Shown: positions 6,388 to 13,978, counted from the stretch's first letter. The stretch: 18,669 nucleotides of DNA from Acidobacteriota bacterium (GCA_021802085.1 JAKAAZ010000052.1:1-18669), one strand, 5' to 3'. Numbers and translations: made by a program. Notes: a model not told the origin generated them from the sequence alone.

Positions 6388-6759
6388 ATGGCCGTACAGA
6401 TGAGAACAATGTTGGTGGTGGCCGATAATTCCGGCGCCCGCAAGCTGCAGGTCATCCTGCCGCTGGGCGGATCCACCGGACGCAAAGCCGGCCTGGGCGA
6501 CGTCGTCACTGCCGCCGTGAAGGAAGCCTCGCCGGATGGCCAGGTGAAGAAGGGCAAAGTGGTGAAGGCCGTCATTGTGCGGACGCGGAAGGAATATCGC
6601 CGCCGGGACGGAACTTACATTCGCTTCGATCAGAATGCAGCGGTGCTGATCAACGAAACCGGAGAGCCGGTGGGCACGCGCGTCTTCGGGCCAGTTGCCA
6701 GGGAATTGCGCGAGAAGAGATTTTTGAAGATTGTTTCGCTGGCTCCAGAAGTTCTGTAG
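6388..6759 (+). CDS. rplN: Ribosomal protein L14
   Basis: L14 is a conserved large-subunit protein at the subunit interface (bridges B5 and B8) and the site where the silencing factor RsfS binds in other bacteria. From the ATG at 6388 the protein is 123 residues, the same as E. coli. It contains MLVVADNSGARKLQ (8-21), VKKGKVVKAVIVRTRKE (53-69), RRDGTYIRFDQNAAVL (72-87), and ends SLAPEVL. A tandem ATG at 6385 is possible, but the SD TAGGAG (6376-6381) is better spaced for 6388. The 111-bp spacer before it contains hairpin repeat copy B. Confidence 0.97.
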   Translation: MAVQMRTMLVVADNSGARKLQVILPLGGSTGRKAGLGDVVTAAVKEASPDGQVKKGKVVKAVIVRTRKEYRRRDGTYIRFDQNAAVLINETGEPVGTRVFGPVARELREKRFLKIVSLAPEVL

Positions 6760-6850
6760 GCGAAACAGTGTGGGTTGGATTTTAGAAACGCGGTCGGGGG
6801 CCTGGGCGGAGATTGCCGGTTCCGATGCGACGGGAAATGAGACGAGAGTT

Positions 6851-7177
6851 ATGGCAGGATTGAAGATTCGCCGCAACGACAGGGTACAGGTGATCGCGGG
6901 AAAAGACCGCGGCAAGCAAGGCCGGGTGCTGCGCGTGATGCAGGACGAAAATCGGCTGCTGGTCGAGCACGTCATGATGGTCAAAAAGACCGTGAAGCCG
7001 AACCCTCAGCGCAACATCAAAGGTGGAATCGCGGAGCAGGAAAATCCGATCCAGATTTCGAATGTGATGTTGGTCTGCGGCAATTGCGGGCCGGTCCGGG
7101 TGGGCTTCAAGTTTGAAGGCGACACCAAAGTGCGGGTTTGCCGCAAATGCGGCCAGACGCTGGAGTCGAAGAAGTAA
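6851..7177 (+). CDS. rplX: Ribosomal protein L24 (with zinc-finger Cys pairs)
   Basis: L24 is an assembly-initiator protein of the large subunit and later lies near the tunnel exit. The start at 6851 gives MAGLKIRRNDRVQVIAGKDRG, matching the family. An open frame extends upstream to 6731 but those codons are not L24-like and overlap rplN. The KOW motif lies at about 10-37. Four cysteines in CGNC (76-79) and CRKC (97-100) form a probable zinc site, a form seen in many bacterial L24 proteins but absent from E. coli. The 108-residue length is normal. GACGAGAG lies just before the ATG. The 91-bp spacer after rplN shows nothing recognisable. Confidence 0.97.
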   Translation: MAGLKIRRNDRVQVIAGKDRGKQGRVLRVMQDENRLLVEHVMMVKKTVKPNPQRNIKGGIAEQENPIQISNVMLVCGNCGPVRVGFKFEGDTKVRVCRKCGQTLESKK

Positions 7178-7241
7178 CCGCGGACTAGCCGGATTGCTAG
7201 AGATTTGGGATCGCAAGGCAACACGCAAGGATGGATGGAAG

Positions 7242-7790
7242 ATGGCAACCAGACTGAAAGATAAGTATTTGAAGGAAATCAAGCCAGCGCTGCTGAAGGA
7301 GCTGGGTTTGAAGAATACGATGGCTGTGCCACGGTTGGAGAAGATCGTTCTCAACATGGGCCTCGGCGAAGCGACGCAGAATGTCAAGGTGATGGATCCG
7401 CTGATGGTCGACCTGGGCCTGATCACGGGACAGAAGCCGGTGGTCACCCGAGCGAAAAAGTCGATTGCCGCATTCAAGGTTCGGGAAGGCATGCCGATTG
7501 GGGCGATGGTTACACTGCGCGGCGACAAGATGTATGAGTTTCTGGATCGACTGATTTCAACCGCCCTGCCGCGGGTGCGCGATTTCAAGGGTGTATCGAC
7601 GAAGAGCTTTGATGGACGCGGCAATTACACGCTGGGGATTCGCGATCAGTTGATTTTTCCTGAGATCGATTACTCCCGCGTCGACAAGTTGAAGGGAATG
7701 AACGTCACCATTGTGACCACGGCGAAAGACGATCAGCAGGCGCGGGCATTGCTGCAACACTTCGGCATCCCTTTCCGGCTGACAGCCTAA
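7242..7790 (+). CDS. rplE: Ribosomal protein L5
   Basis: L5 binds 5S rRNA in the central protuberance and makes bridge B1b to S13. The ATG at 7242 yields MATRLKDKYLKEIKPALLKE, the standard N-terminus. The frame is open back to 7113, but that part overlaps rplX and is not L5-like. Conserved blocks are PRLEKIVLNMGLGEA (30-44), GQKPVVTRAKKSIAAFKVREG (63-83), MYEFLDRLISTALPRVRDF (97-115) and FDGRGNYTLGIRDQLIFPEI (123-142). The 182-residue length is usual. The SD-like sequence GGATGGAAG directly precedes the ATG. Confidence 0.98.
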   Translation: MATRLKDKYLKEIKPALLKELGLKNTMAVPRLEKIVLNMGLGEATQNVKVMDPLMVDLGLITGQKPVVTRAKKSIAAFKVREGMPIGAMVTLRGDKMYEFLDRLISTALPRVRDFKGVSTKSFDGRGNYTLGIRDQLIFPEIDYSRVDKLKGMNVTIVTTAKDDQQARALLQHFGIPFRLTA

Positions 7791-7817
7791 ACCAGGCGAG
7801 AGGACAAGACAAGTTCG

Positions 7818-8003
7818 ATGGCAACTACAGCAAAACGAGTCAAAGACAAGCGCAAACCGAAATTTAGCTCGCGGCAGCATAACCGGTGCAATCTGTGCGG
7901 ACGGCCTCGGGCGTTTCTACGGAAGTTTGGCATCTGCCGACTCTGTTTCCGCAGCCTGGCATTGCGCGGCGAAATTCCCGGGGTTGTGAAGTCCTCCTGG
8001 TAA
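7818..8003 (+). CDS. rpsZ: Ribosomal protein S14, zinc-binding type Z
   Basis: S14 is a small-subunit head protein next to S3 and S10. This is the short 61-residue form with two Cys pairs, CNLC (24-27) and CRLC (40-43), separated by GRPRAFLRKFGI, which coordinate zinc. It ends in the conserved GEIPGVVKSSW. It begins MATTAKRVKDKRKPKFSSRQHNRC. The alternative zinc-free form of about 100 residues (type rpsN) is not encoded here. AGAGGA (7799-7804) is the best upstream SD, at a rather long distance of 13 nt. The symbol rpsN is also commonly used for this gene. Confidence 0.97.
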   Translation: MATTAKRVKDKRKPKFSSRQHNRCNLCGRPRAFLRKFGICRLCFRSLALRGEIPGVVKSSW

Positions 8004-8136
8004 GCGGTGCGGCCCTGGCTGCGCTGGACGACGAGTTGGAATAGTTTTTCGAAGCGCCTCGATTTCTAAGCGGGCGCAGGAACGGTCCTCGCAGGTTCCC
8101 GCCACTGGCGGGCGAACGGGGGATCAAGGAGATACG

Positions 8137-8535
8137 ATGAGTGTAAGCGATCCAGTATCCGATTTGTTGGCACGGCTGCGCAATGCGATCCATTCGCGTC
8201 ATGCGAAGTTGGACGTACCTGCCTCGAAGTTAAAGCTTGAGATAGCCCGCATTCTGAAGGAAGAGGGCTACATCAGCAACTACAAGGCGACGGAGGAAAA
8301 CAGCCGACGTTTTCTGCGGGTGTATTTGAAATATGACACCAACAATCAGGCAGCGATTCGCGGCCTGGCGCGCGTGTCGCATCCGGGTTGCCGCGTCTAC
8401 GTGCATCGCGATGAAATTCGCCGCGTGCAGGGTGGATTGGGAATCAGCATTATCACGACGCCGAAGGGCGTGATGACCGGCCGTCAGGCGCGCCGCGAAG
8501 GCGTGGGCGGCGAGTTGTTGTGCGAAGTTTGGTAG
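8137..8535 (+). CDS. rpsH: Ribosomal protein S8
   Basis: S8 is a primary binder of 16S helix 21. In E. coli it also represses the spc operon at the rplE start. The 132 residues start MSVSDPVSDLLARLRNA, with an ideal SD (AAGGAG, 8126-8131). ILKEEGYISNYK (39-50) and the C-terminal block GLGISIITTPKGVMTGRQARR (100-120) plus GGELLCEVW are diagnostic. The 133-bp spacer upstream contains only a short 6-bp GC stem (CCCGCC/GGCGGG, 8098-8112). I saw no obvious helix-21 mimic at the rplE start, though this was not folded computationally. Confidence 0.98.
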   Translation: MSVSDPVSDLLARLRNAIHSRHAKLDVPASKLKLEIARILKEEGYISNYKATEENSRRFLRVYLKYDTNNQAAIRGLARVSHPGCRVYVHRDEIRRVQGGLGISIITTPKGVMTGRQARREGVGGELLCEVW

Positions 8536-8634
8536 TCGGAGAAGTCGATCGCAGGACGGACCGGGCTGCAGTGGAACGCGCGGAAAAGTAAGGCCGCGCG
8601 GGACTCGCAAGCCGAAGGGAAAGAGAATCAGAAG

Positions 8635-9174
8635 ATGTCGCGTATAGGAAAACAGCCAATTGCGCTGGGCAAAGGCGTCAAGTACACGGTGCAAGGCAAT
8701 GCCGTTGTGGTGGAAGGCCCGAAGGGCAAAGTCGAGCAGACGATTCCCGGCGGCCTGAAGTTTGAGGAAAAAGATGGGCATCTCCACGTAGTTCGCCACG
8801 ATGAATCGCAGGCTGCGATCCATGGATTGACGCGTGCGCTGGTGGCCAATGCGGTTCGCGGCGTAACGCAGGGATGGACGCGGGACCTGGACATCGTGGG
8901 CATTGGATATCGCGCGGAATTGAAGGGCAAGAACACGGTCGTGTTCACGCTGGGATATTCGCATCCTATAGAATTCCCATTGCCGACCGGCATTGCGGCG
9001 ACGATCGACGCGAAGCAGACCCGGTTGACGATCAGCGGCATCGATCGCCAGAAGGTGGGCCAGGTGGCGGCGGACATGCGCTCTCTGCGCAAGCCCGATC
9101 CGTACAAGAATAAGGGCGTCCGCTACTCGGACGAGAAGCTGAAGAAGAAGGTTGGCAAGACCGGCGCCAAGTAA
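8635..9174 (+). CDS. rplF: Ribosomal protein L6
   Basis: L6 is a two-domain large-subunit protein close to the sarcin-ricin loop. The 179-residue length is standard. MSRIGKQPIALGKGV starts the first domain, with VEGPKGKVEQTIP following. The second domain ends in the family signature RKPDPYKNKGVRYSDE (about 152-167), with a basic tail KKKVGKTGAK. GAAGGGAAAGAG (8614-8625) is the likely SD. In the 99-bp spacer upstream, CGCGCGG (8577-8583) pairs with CCGCGCG (8594-8600), a 7-bp all-GC stem ending about 14 nt before this SD. Confidence 0.98.
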   Translation: MSRIGKQPIALGKGVKYTVQGNAVVVEGPKGKVEQTIPGGLKFEEKDGHLHVVRHDESQAAIHGLTRALVANAVRGVTQGWTRDLDIVGIGYRAELKGKNTVVFTLGYSHPIEFPLPTGIAATIDAKQTRLTISGIDRQKVGQVAADMRSLRKPDPYKNKGVRYSDEKLKKKVGKTGAK

Positions 9175-9191
9175 TCTTTTTGAGGACCGAA

Positions 9192-9212
9192 CGGGGATGC
9201 GGGGCATCTCCG
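9192..9212 (+). promoter_or_regulatory. Stem-loop directly 5' of the rplR SD
   Basis: CGGGGATGC (9192-9200) pairs with GCATCTCCG (9204-9212), nine pairs including one G·U, around a 3-nt GGG loop. CTTTT follows, then the SD AGGAAGG (9218-9224) of rplR. Four Ts are too few for a good terminator, and the structure sits next to the SD as in the leaders of rplB, rpsE and infA. Confidence 0.45.
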
Positions 9213-9234
9213 CTTTTAGGAAGGAAACACATTT

Positions 9235-9591
9235 ATGATTCCGCAGAATTTACGCAATGAAAACCGTCAGCGTGTCCATGCGCGCATTCGCCGCAAGATG
9301 CAGGGGACGGCAGAACGTCCACGACTGAACGTCTATCGCTCGTTGAACCAGATTTACACGCAGTTGATTGACGATGCGACGGGGACGACCCTGGCCTCCG
9401 CATCGAGCGTGACCGCCAAGCTGAAGACGGGCGGCAACGTTGCGGCCGCCAAAGAGGTCGGCAAGCTGATCGCGGAGAAGGCCAAGGAAAAAGGCATCAA
9501 GAAAGTGGTTTTCGACCGGGGCGGATATCTATATCACGGCCGCATCAAGGCGCTGGCGGATGCCGCGCGCGAAGCGGGACTGGACTTCTAA
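9235..9591 (+). CDS. rplR: Ribosomal protein L18
   Basis: L18 binds 5S rRNA together with L5 in the central protuberance. The 118-residue length is typical. RQRVHARIRRKMQGTAERPRL (11-31) is the basic N-terminal 5S-binding region, followed by NVYRSLNQIYTQLIDD. The C-terminal signature KVVFDRGGYLYHGRIKALAD (89-108), followed by AAREAGLDF, is the family hallmark. The SD AGGAAGG (9218-9224) lies 10 nt before the ATG. It is followed by 223 bp without a gene, occupied mostly by a dispersed repeat. Confidence 0.98.
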   Translation: MIPQNLRNENRQRVHARIRRKMQGTAERPRLNVYRSLNQIYTQLIDDATGTTLASASSVTAKLKTGGNVAAAKEVGKLIAEKAKEKGIKKVVFDRGGYLYHGRIKALADAAREAGLDF

Positions 9592-9607
9592 AGCAATTCA
9601 CAGATAG

Positions 9608-9771
9608 TTAGCAGTCGCGTGTAAAAAGGAGTCATTCTGAACGGAGCGTAGCGGTGCGAGGAATCCAGAGAATATTCGCCTCATCAGCTCTGCCATTACC
9701 CTCCGGATTCTTCGCTACGCTCAGAATGACAAACCTTATTTTCAAGACTAGCATCTCGGAAACTGCTCTAA
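9608..9771 (+). repeat. MITE-like palindromic repeat, copy 1 (rplR-rpsE spacer)
   Basis: The core GTCATTCTGA (9631-9640) and its reverse complement TCAGAATGAC (9721-9730) bracket a long imperfect palindrome; GAGCGTAGCG on the left matches CGCTACGCTC on the right. From about 9626 to 9745 this sequence closely resembles 17539-17648, sharing AAGGAGTCATTCTGAACGG, the ATATTCGCC segment, and ACCTTATTTTCAA after the right arm. AACTGCTCTAA at 9761-9771 is the exact reverse complement of TTAGAGCAGTT at the left end of copy 2, suggesting a terminal inverted repeat. No ORF is present, so any mobility would be in trans. Confidence 0.7.
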
Positions 9772-9779
9772 AGGATCGA

Positions 9780-9797
9780 CAGACCGGCAGCGGTCTG
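9780..9797 (+). promoter_or_regulatory. Stem-loop abutting the rpsE SD
   Basis: CAGACCG (9780-9786) pairs perfectly with CGGTCTG (9791-9797) around a GCAG tetraloop. The SD AAAGGA (9798-9803) begins at the next base. It lies just downstream of repeat copy 1. Probably affects access of ribosomes to the rpsE start. Confidence 0.5.
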
Positions 9798-9814
9798 AAA
9801 GGAAAATAGACGGA

Positions 9815-10324
9815 ATGGCAATACTCAAGAAAAAGCTGGAAGCTGGACAGTACAACCTGAAGGACCAGGTGGTCTCGATCAATCGCGTGACCAAGGTCGT
9901 CAAGGGCGGCAAGAACATGTCGTTCGCGGCGCTGGTCGTGGTGGGCGACGCCTCTGCCGGAGTGGTGGGGTTTGGCTCCGGAAAAGCGAAGGAAGTTCCG
10001 CAGGCGATCCGCAAGGGCATTGAAGCGGCGAAGAAGCACTTGGTGCGGGTGAACATGACGGACACCTCGATCCCTCACCAGGTTCTGGGACGGTTCGGTT
10101 CCGGGCAGGTGCTGTTGAAGCCGGCGCCGGAAGGTACCGGTGTCATTGCGGGCGGCGCGGTTCGAGCGATTATGACCTCGGTGGGAATTCAAAATGTGCT
10201 GACCAAGAGCCTGGGATCGGCGAACCCGCACAATGTGGTGCGGGCCACGTTCGCGGCCATGGTGCAGTTGCGCGACAAGCGGGATGTGGCTGCCCTGCGC
10301 GGCAAGCCGGTAGAGGAGTTGTAA
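9815..10324 (+). CDS. rpsE: Ribosomal protein S5
   Basis: S5 lies at the mRNA entry and the decoding-fidelity (ram) interface with S4. The 169-residue length is normal. The double-stranded-RNA-binding-like N-terminal domain has KVVKGGKNMSFAALVVVGD (27-45) and GVVGFGSGKAKEVPQAIRKG (49-68). The C-terminal domain includes GTGVIAGGAVRAIM and NPHNVVRATFAAM. The ATG at 9815 follows SD AAAGGA (9798-9803) by 11 nt. The gene is separated from rplR by a 223-bp spacer that carries a dispersed repeat and a hairpin, unusual within this normally compact cluster. Confidence 0.98.
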   Translation: MAILKKKLEAGQYNLKDQVVSINRVTKVVKGGKNMSFAALVVVGDASAGVVGFGSGKAKEVPQAIRKGIEAAKKHLVRVNMTDTSIPHQVLGRFGSGQVLLKPAPEGTGVIAGGAVRAIMTSVGIQNVLTKSLGSANPHNVVRATFAAMVQLRDKRDVAALRGKPVEEL

Positions 10325-10328
10325 TCGA

Positions 10329-10547
10329 ATGGCAGACAAACAGGCAACAGAGAAGCAAAGCGCGGCCGCGGGCAAGAGAATCCAGATTGAGTATTATCGC
10401 TCGGCCATCTGCACCCCGGAAAAGCACAGGAAAGTGGTCAAGGGGCTTGGATTCACGCGCCTGCGGCAGGTTGTCGAGCGCGAGGACACGCCCTCGGTGC
10501 GCGGCATGGTCAAGGCGATTCCGCACCTGGTTCGCATTCTCGGCTAA
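10329..10547 (+). CDS. rpmD: Ribosomal protein L30
   Basis: L30 is a small large-subunit protein. The family core (about 16-72) reads RIQIEYYRSAICTPEKHRK, then GLGFTRLRQVVEREDTPSVRGM and IPHLVRIL. A polar N-terminal extension of about 15 residues (ADKQATEKQSAAAG) makes it 72 rather than about 60. The start lies 4 bp after the rpsE stop, with its SD AGAGGAG (10312-10318) inside the end of rpsE, so the two are probably translated together. The 76-bp spacer that follows has no clear structure. Confidence 0.97.
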   Translation: MADKQATEKQSAAAGKRIQIEYYRSAICTPEKHRKVVKGLGFTRLRQVVEREDTPSVRGMVKAIPHLVRILG

Positions 10548-10623
10548 GAAATCAGGCAGCCCCCTAGGGTTTGCCGCATCCCTGCTGGACGACAGGATTC
10601 CAGGGGCGAATTGAGGACAGGAA

Positions 10624-11070
10624 ATGATGAACTTATCGAATTTGCGGGCACCGAAAAAAGCGAACTCCGGCAAGAAGCGGATCGGCCGCGGCATGGGATC
10701 GGGCATGGGCAAGACGTCCACCCGAGGGCATAAAGGGCAAGGGTCGCGGTCGGGTTCGAGCCTGATGCGCGGATTTGAAGGCGGACAAATGCCGCTGCAC
10801 CGCCGTTTGCCGAAGCGCGGATTCACGAACATCTTTCGCACCGAGTACACCGTGCTCAACCTAGAGCGCATCGCGGAATTCGCTCAGGATGAGTTGACGT
10901 ACGAGAAGTTGGTGGCACTGGGGCTGGTACGGAAGCGCAATGCGCTGGTCAAGGTGCTGGGTGTCGGTGAGTTGACAGTCGCCGTGACCGTGCATGCCCA
11001 CAAGTTCTCGAAGTCGGCGCAGGAGAAGATCGAAAAGGCCGGTGGGAAAGCGATTCTGATCGGCGAGTAA
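10624..11070 (+). CDS. rplO: Ribosomal protein L15
   Basis: L15 is a late-assembling large-subunit protein. Its Gly/Arg-rich N-terminal extension penetrates the 23S rRNA: GKKRIGRGMGSGMGKTSTRG (16-35), then HKGQGSRSG and RGFEGGQMPLHRRLPKRGF. The C-terminal globular domain follows from about 75 to 148, with VKVLGVGELT and HKFSKSAQEKIEKAGG. The 148-residue length is usual. Tandem ATGs occur at 10624 and 10627. The SD GAGGA (10613-10617) fits either, so the first is reported. The stop is 16 bp before secY. Confidence 0.97.
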   Translation: MMNLSNLRAPKKANSGKKRIGRGMGSGMGKTSTRGHKGQGSRSGSSLMRGFEGGQMPLHRRLPKRGFTNIFRTEYTVLNLERIAEFAQDELTYEKLVALGLVRKRNALVKVLGVGELTVAVTVHAHKFSKSAQEKIEKAGGKAILIGE

Positions 11071-11086
11071 GACGGGCAGGAGTAAC

Positions 11087-12496
11087 ATGCTGGAAAAGTT
11101 TGCAAATATCTTCCGAATTCCAGACCTGCGCAAGCGGGTGCTGTTCACGTTATTCATCCTGGCAATTTACCGACTGGGTGCTCACGTCCCCACGCCTGGA
11201 GTCAACACCAAACTGTTGGAGCAATTCTTCGCGCAAAACAGCAGCAGCTCGCTCGGTCTGATCGATATGTTCAGCGGAGGCAACCTGCGCCGCCTGACGG
11301 TATTTGCGCTGGGTATTATGCCCTACATTACGGCAGCGATTATTTTTGAACTGCTGACCGTGGTATACGAGCCATTGGCCCGCCTGCAAAAAGAAGGCGA
11401 CATGGGCCGCAAGAAGATTACGCAGTGGACGCGCTACATGACGGTGTTCCTGGCGGTCGTGCAGTCGTTTGCGATTGCGTTGACGCTGGTGCATGGTTCG
11501 GGAAGCATTCCGTATGTCACCAATCCCGGTCCCGGGTTTGTGTTGATGACGATCCTGACGCTGACGGCCGGCGCGACTTTTGTCATGTGGCTGGGCGAGC
11601 AGATTACGGATCGCGGCATCGGCGAGGGAATGAGCCTGCTGATTTTTGCGGGCATTGTTGTGGGTATCCCGAACGGCGTCGGGGACCTGATCGGGAAAGT
11701 GCAGAATCAGGCCTGGGGCGGGTTCACGATACCGGCGGTCCTGTTGCTGCTGGCGATCATGCTGGCGGTGGTTGCATTCATCGTATTTGTGGAACGTAGC
11801 GAGCGGCGCATTCCCGTGCAGTACGCGAAACGCATTGTGGGGCGGCGCCTGATGGGCGGCCAGTCCACACATTTACCGCTGCGCGTAAATGCCGGCGGCG
11901 TGATGCCGGTGATTTTTGCGGCCTCGATTCTGTCGGCGCCGATGCTGCTGGCCCATGCGAATATCGCGGGCTACTCGTTCCAGGACAGCCGCTTTTTTCG
12001 TCCGATCTTCGACGCTCTGAATGTGGGCGAGCCGATGTACGAACTTCTCTACTGCGTGGCGATTCTCTTCTTCGCCTATTTCTATATTTCGATCATTTTC
12101 CGTCCCGACGATATCGCCGACAATATGCGCAAGTACGGCGGGTTTATTCCGGGCATCCGGCCGGGCAAGCGTACGGCGGATTACGTCAACGACATTCTGA
12201 CGCGGCTTACGCTGGTTGGCGGCTTGTATCTGATCGTGGTTTCGCTGATTCCTCAATTCATGATTAGTGGGATTCATCTGAACCATCTTTGGCTGGTCGG
12301 AGGGTTTTTCGACCGGCTTCCCACCTGGGTGACGAACGGGCTGGGCGTGAATTTTTACTTTGGCGGCACGTCACTGCTGATTGTGGTCGGGGTGGCAATG
12401 GACACCATCAACAAGGTGGAGGCCCATCTGATTATGCGTCACTATGAAGGTTTCTCCGGTAAAGGTGGACGAATTCGCGGCAGAAGGTCATGGTAG
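11087..12496 (+). CDS. secY: Protein translocase channel subunit SecY
   Basis: SecY is the inner-membrane channel for Sec-dependent secretion and membrane insertion, acting with SecE, SecG and SecA. Ten hydrophobic segments can be seen, the first at about 18-36 and the last at about 427-440. MFSGGNLRRLTVFALGIMPYITAAI (61-85) is the plug and TM2 signature. Cytosolic loop C4 reads ERSERRIPVQYAKR (236-249) and loop C5 has FIPGIRPGKRTADY (353-366), the SecA and ribosome contact sites. The C-terminus has KVEAHLIMRHYEGF. At 469 residues it is somewhat longer than the usual 430-440. GGCAGGAGT lies just before the ATG. The 3' end overlaps adk by 7 bp. Confidence 0.98.
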   Translation: MLEKFANIFRIPDLRKRVLFTLFILAIYRLGAHVPTPGVNTKLLEQFFAQNSSSSLGLIDMFSGGNLRRLTVFALGIMPYITAAIIFELLTVVYEPLARLQKEGDMGRKKITQWTRYMTVFLAVVQSFAIALTLVHGSGSIPYVTNPGPGFVLMTILTLTAGATFVMWLGEQITDRGIGEGMSLLIFAGIVVGIPNGVGDLIGKVQNQAWGGFTIPAVLLLLAIMLAVVAFIVFVERSERRIPVQYAKRIVGRRLMGGQSTHLPLRVNAGGVMPVIFAASILSAPMLLAHANIAGYSFQDSRFFRPIFDALNVGEPMYELLYCVAILFFAYFYISIIFRPDDIADNMRKYGGFIPGIRPGKRTADYVNDILTRLTLVGGLYLIVVSLIPQFMISGIHLNHLWLVGGFFDRLPTWVTNGLGVNFYFGGTSLLIVVGVAMDTINKVEAHLIMRHYEGFSGKGGRIRGRRSW

Positions 12497-13221
12497 GCCC
12501 GGCGATTCAGGCCGCCGCAGGAGCGGCACCTGCGGGGCAGACGTTTACTCCCGGCCCGATTTTATTGATGGGCCCTCCGGGGGCAGGCAAAGGCACGCAG
12601 TCTAAGATTCTGATGGCCCAGTGGTTGGTTCCGCAGATTTCTACGGGTGATCTGTTGCGCGGTATGCGGAAAGATCCGGAGAAGAGCGCGTCCCCGTTAG
12701 GCCAGGAGATGCGCGCGGTGATGAATGATGGCCACCTGATCCCGAATGAACTGGTGGAAGCGATCGTTCTGGATAGGCTGCGACAGCCGGATACGAAACG
12801 CGGGTATATATTGGATGGATTTCCCCGGACGCTGCCGCAGGCGATATGGCTGGATCGGGAATTAAGCGCCGAAAATGAGACACTGCCGATCATTGCTGTC
12901 AATATTCAGGTCAGCTATACTAAACTCCTGCGCCGCATTACCGGTCGCCGTTCCTGTCCCACCTGTGGCCGCATCTACAATACCTACTTCTGTTTGCCTG
13001 AATATGAGACTGTGTGCGACGTGGATGGAACGGCCCTGGTGCAGCGGCCGGACGACACGGAAGAGGTTTTTGCGGAGCGCATGCGGACGTATGACGCAAT
13101 GACAGCTCCTGTGGTCGAGCATTACCAGGGGATGGCACGGTTCGCGGAGGTCAATGGCGATCTGCCGGTGGGAGAGATCACGCAGGCGATTATGGACGCG
13201 ATTGTGCGTCTCCGGAGTTAG
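12490..13221 (+). CDS. adk: Adenylate kinase, zinc-LID type, with N-terminal extension
   Basis: Adenylate kinase interconverts ATP + AMP and 2 ADP in the cytoplasm. The P-loop is GPPGAGKGT (28-36), the AMP-binding region has STGDLLR (51-57), and LDGFPRT (108-114) is the family signature. The LID has Cys156, Cys159, Cys176 and Asp179, spaced C-x2-C-x16-C-x2-D, exactly the zinc-binding pattern of B. subtilis-type enzymes. DDTEEVFAERM (188-198) follows. The length of 243 exceeds the usual 214-218 because about 22 Ala/Gly/Pro residues precede the first strand. No start codon with an SD lies closer to the P-loop. The start ATGGTAG overlaps the secY stop, indicating translational coupling. Confidence 0.96.
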   Translation: MVGPAIQAAAGAAPAGQTFTPGPILLMGPPGAGKGTQSKILMAQWLVPQISTGDLLRGMRKDPEKSASPLGQEMRAVMNDGHLIPNELVEAIVLDRLRQPDTKRGYILDGFPRTLPQAIWLDRELSAENETLPIIAVNIQVSYTKLLRRITGRRSCPTCGRIYNTYFCLPEYETVCDVDGTALVQRPDDTEEVFAERMRTYDAMTAPVVEHYQGMARFAEVNGDLPVGEITQAIMDAIVRLRS

Positions 13222-13228
13222 ATCGAGG

Positions 13229-13978
13229 ATGGCGATTGTGATTCGGAGTCCGAAGGAAATTGCCAAAATGCGGCGGAGTGGCGCCGCGCTGCGTGGCGTG
13301 CTGCAGGTACTGCGGGACAGCATCACTCCCGGCATGACGACGATGGATTTGGAAAAGATTGCCGAGGCTGGGATTGCCGATGCCGGTGCGGTAGCAGCGT
13401 TCAAGGGGTATCACGGGTATCCGTGTGTGCTGTGCACGTCGGTGAACGAAGAAGTGGTGCATGGAATCCCTTCCGCGAAGCGCACCTTGCGGGAAGGCGA
13501 TGTGGTTTCCGTCGACTGCGGATTGATCATCGACGGCTACTATGCCGATTCTGCGACGACGCTGCCGGTGGGGAAGATTTCCGAGTCGGCCAAGAAATTG
13601 CTGGAGACTACGGAACGATCGCTGCAGGCCGCAATCTCGGTCGTACGATCTGGAGCGACGCTCGGAGATGTGGGAGCGGCGGTGCAGGAAGTGGTTGAAG
13701 AGGCGGGATTCAGTGTGGTGCGCGACTTTGTTGGACACGGGATTGGGACCGAGATGCATGAAGAGCCGCAAATTCCGAACTTCGGAAGGCGGGCGCAGGG
13801 AATCAAGCTGCGTCAGGGAATGGTACTGGCGATTGAGCCAATGGTGAATGCGGGGCAACATAAAGTGCGTGTGCTCGAAGACGGCTGGACAGCAGTGACC
13901 GTGGACGGCAGTCTGAGCGCGCACTTTGAACACACGGTTGCGGTGTTGGCCGAGGGCGCAGAGGTTCTGACCGCATAA
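13229..13978 (+). CDS. map: Methionine aminopeptidase, type I
   Basis: This cytosolic metallo-enzyme removes the initiator Met from new proteins whose second residue is small. The ATG at 13229 gives MAIVIRSPKEIAKMRRSG, a typical type-Ia N-terminus with no extension. An open frame back to 13154 overlaps adk and is not MetAP-like. All five metal ligands are present: Asp96 (SVDCG), Asp107 (ADSA), His170 (VGHGIG), Glu203 (AIEPM) and Glu234 (FEHT), plus His78 (VVHGIP). Numbering is one less than in E. coli. The length is 249. GGAG at 13214-13217, inside the end of adk, is the likely SD. The 102-bp spacer after it leads to infA. Confidence 0.97.
   Translation: MAIVIRSPKEIAKMRRSGAALRGVLQVLRDSITPGMTTMDLEKIAEAGIADAGAVAAFKGYHGYPCVLCTSVNEEVVHGIPSAKRTLREGDVVSVDCGLIIDGYYADSATTLPVGKISESAKKLLETTERSLQAAISVVRSGATLGDVGAAVQEVVEEAGFSVVRDFVGHGIGTEMHEEPQIPNFGRRAQGIKLRQGMVLAIEPMVNAGQHKVRVLEDGWTAVTVDGSLSAHFEHTVAVLAEGAEVLTA

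Noticed and set aside
5581..6984. 467-residue open frame on the - strand across rpmC-rpsQ-rplN-rplX
   Set aside because: It is antisense to four certain genes, and its composition (Leu/Arg/Cys/His-rich) is what the complement of Lys/Ala-rich coding sequence gives. No SD or known domain was seen. The same applies to the other long antisense frames in the window.
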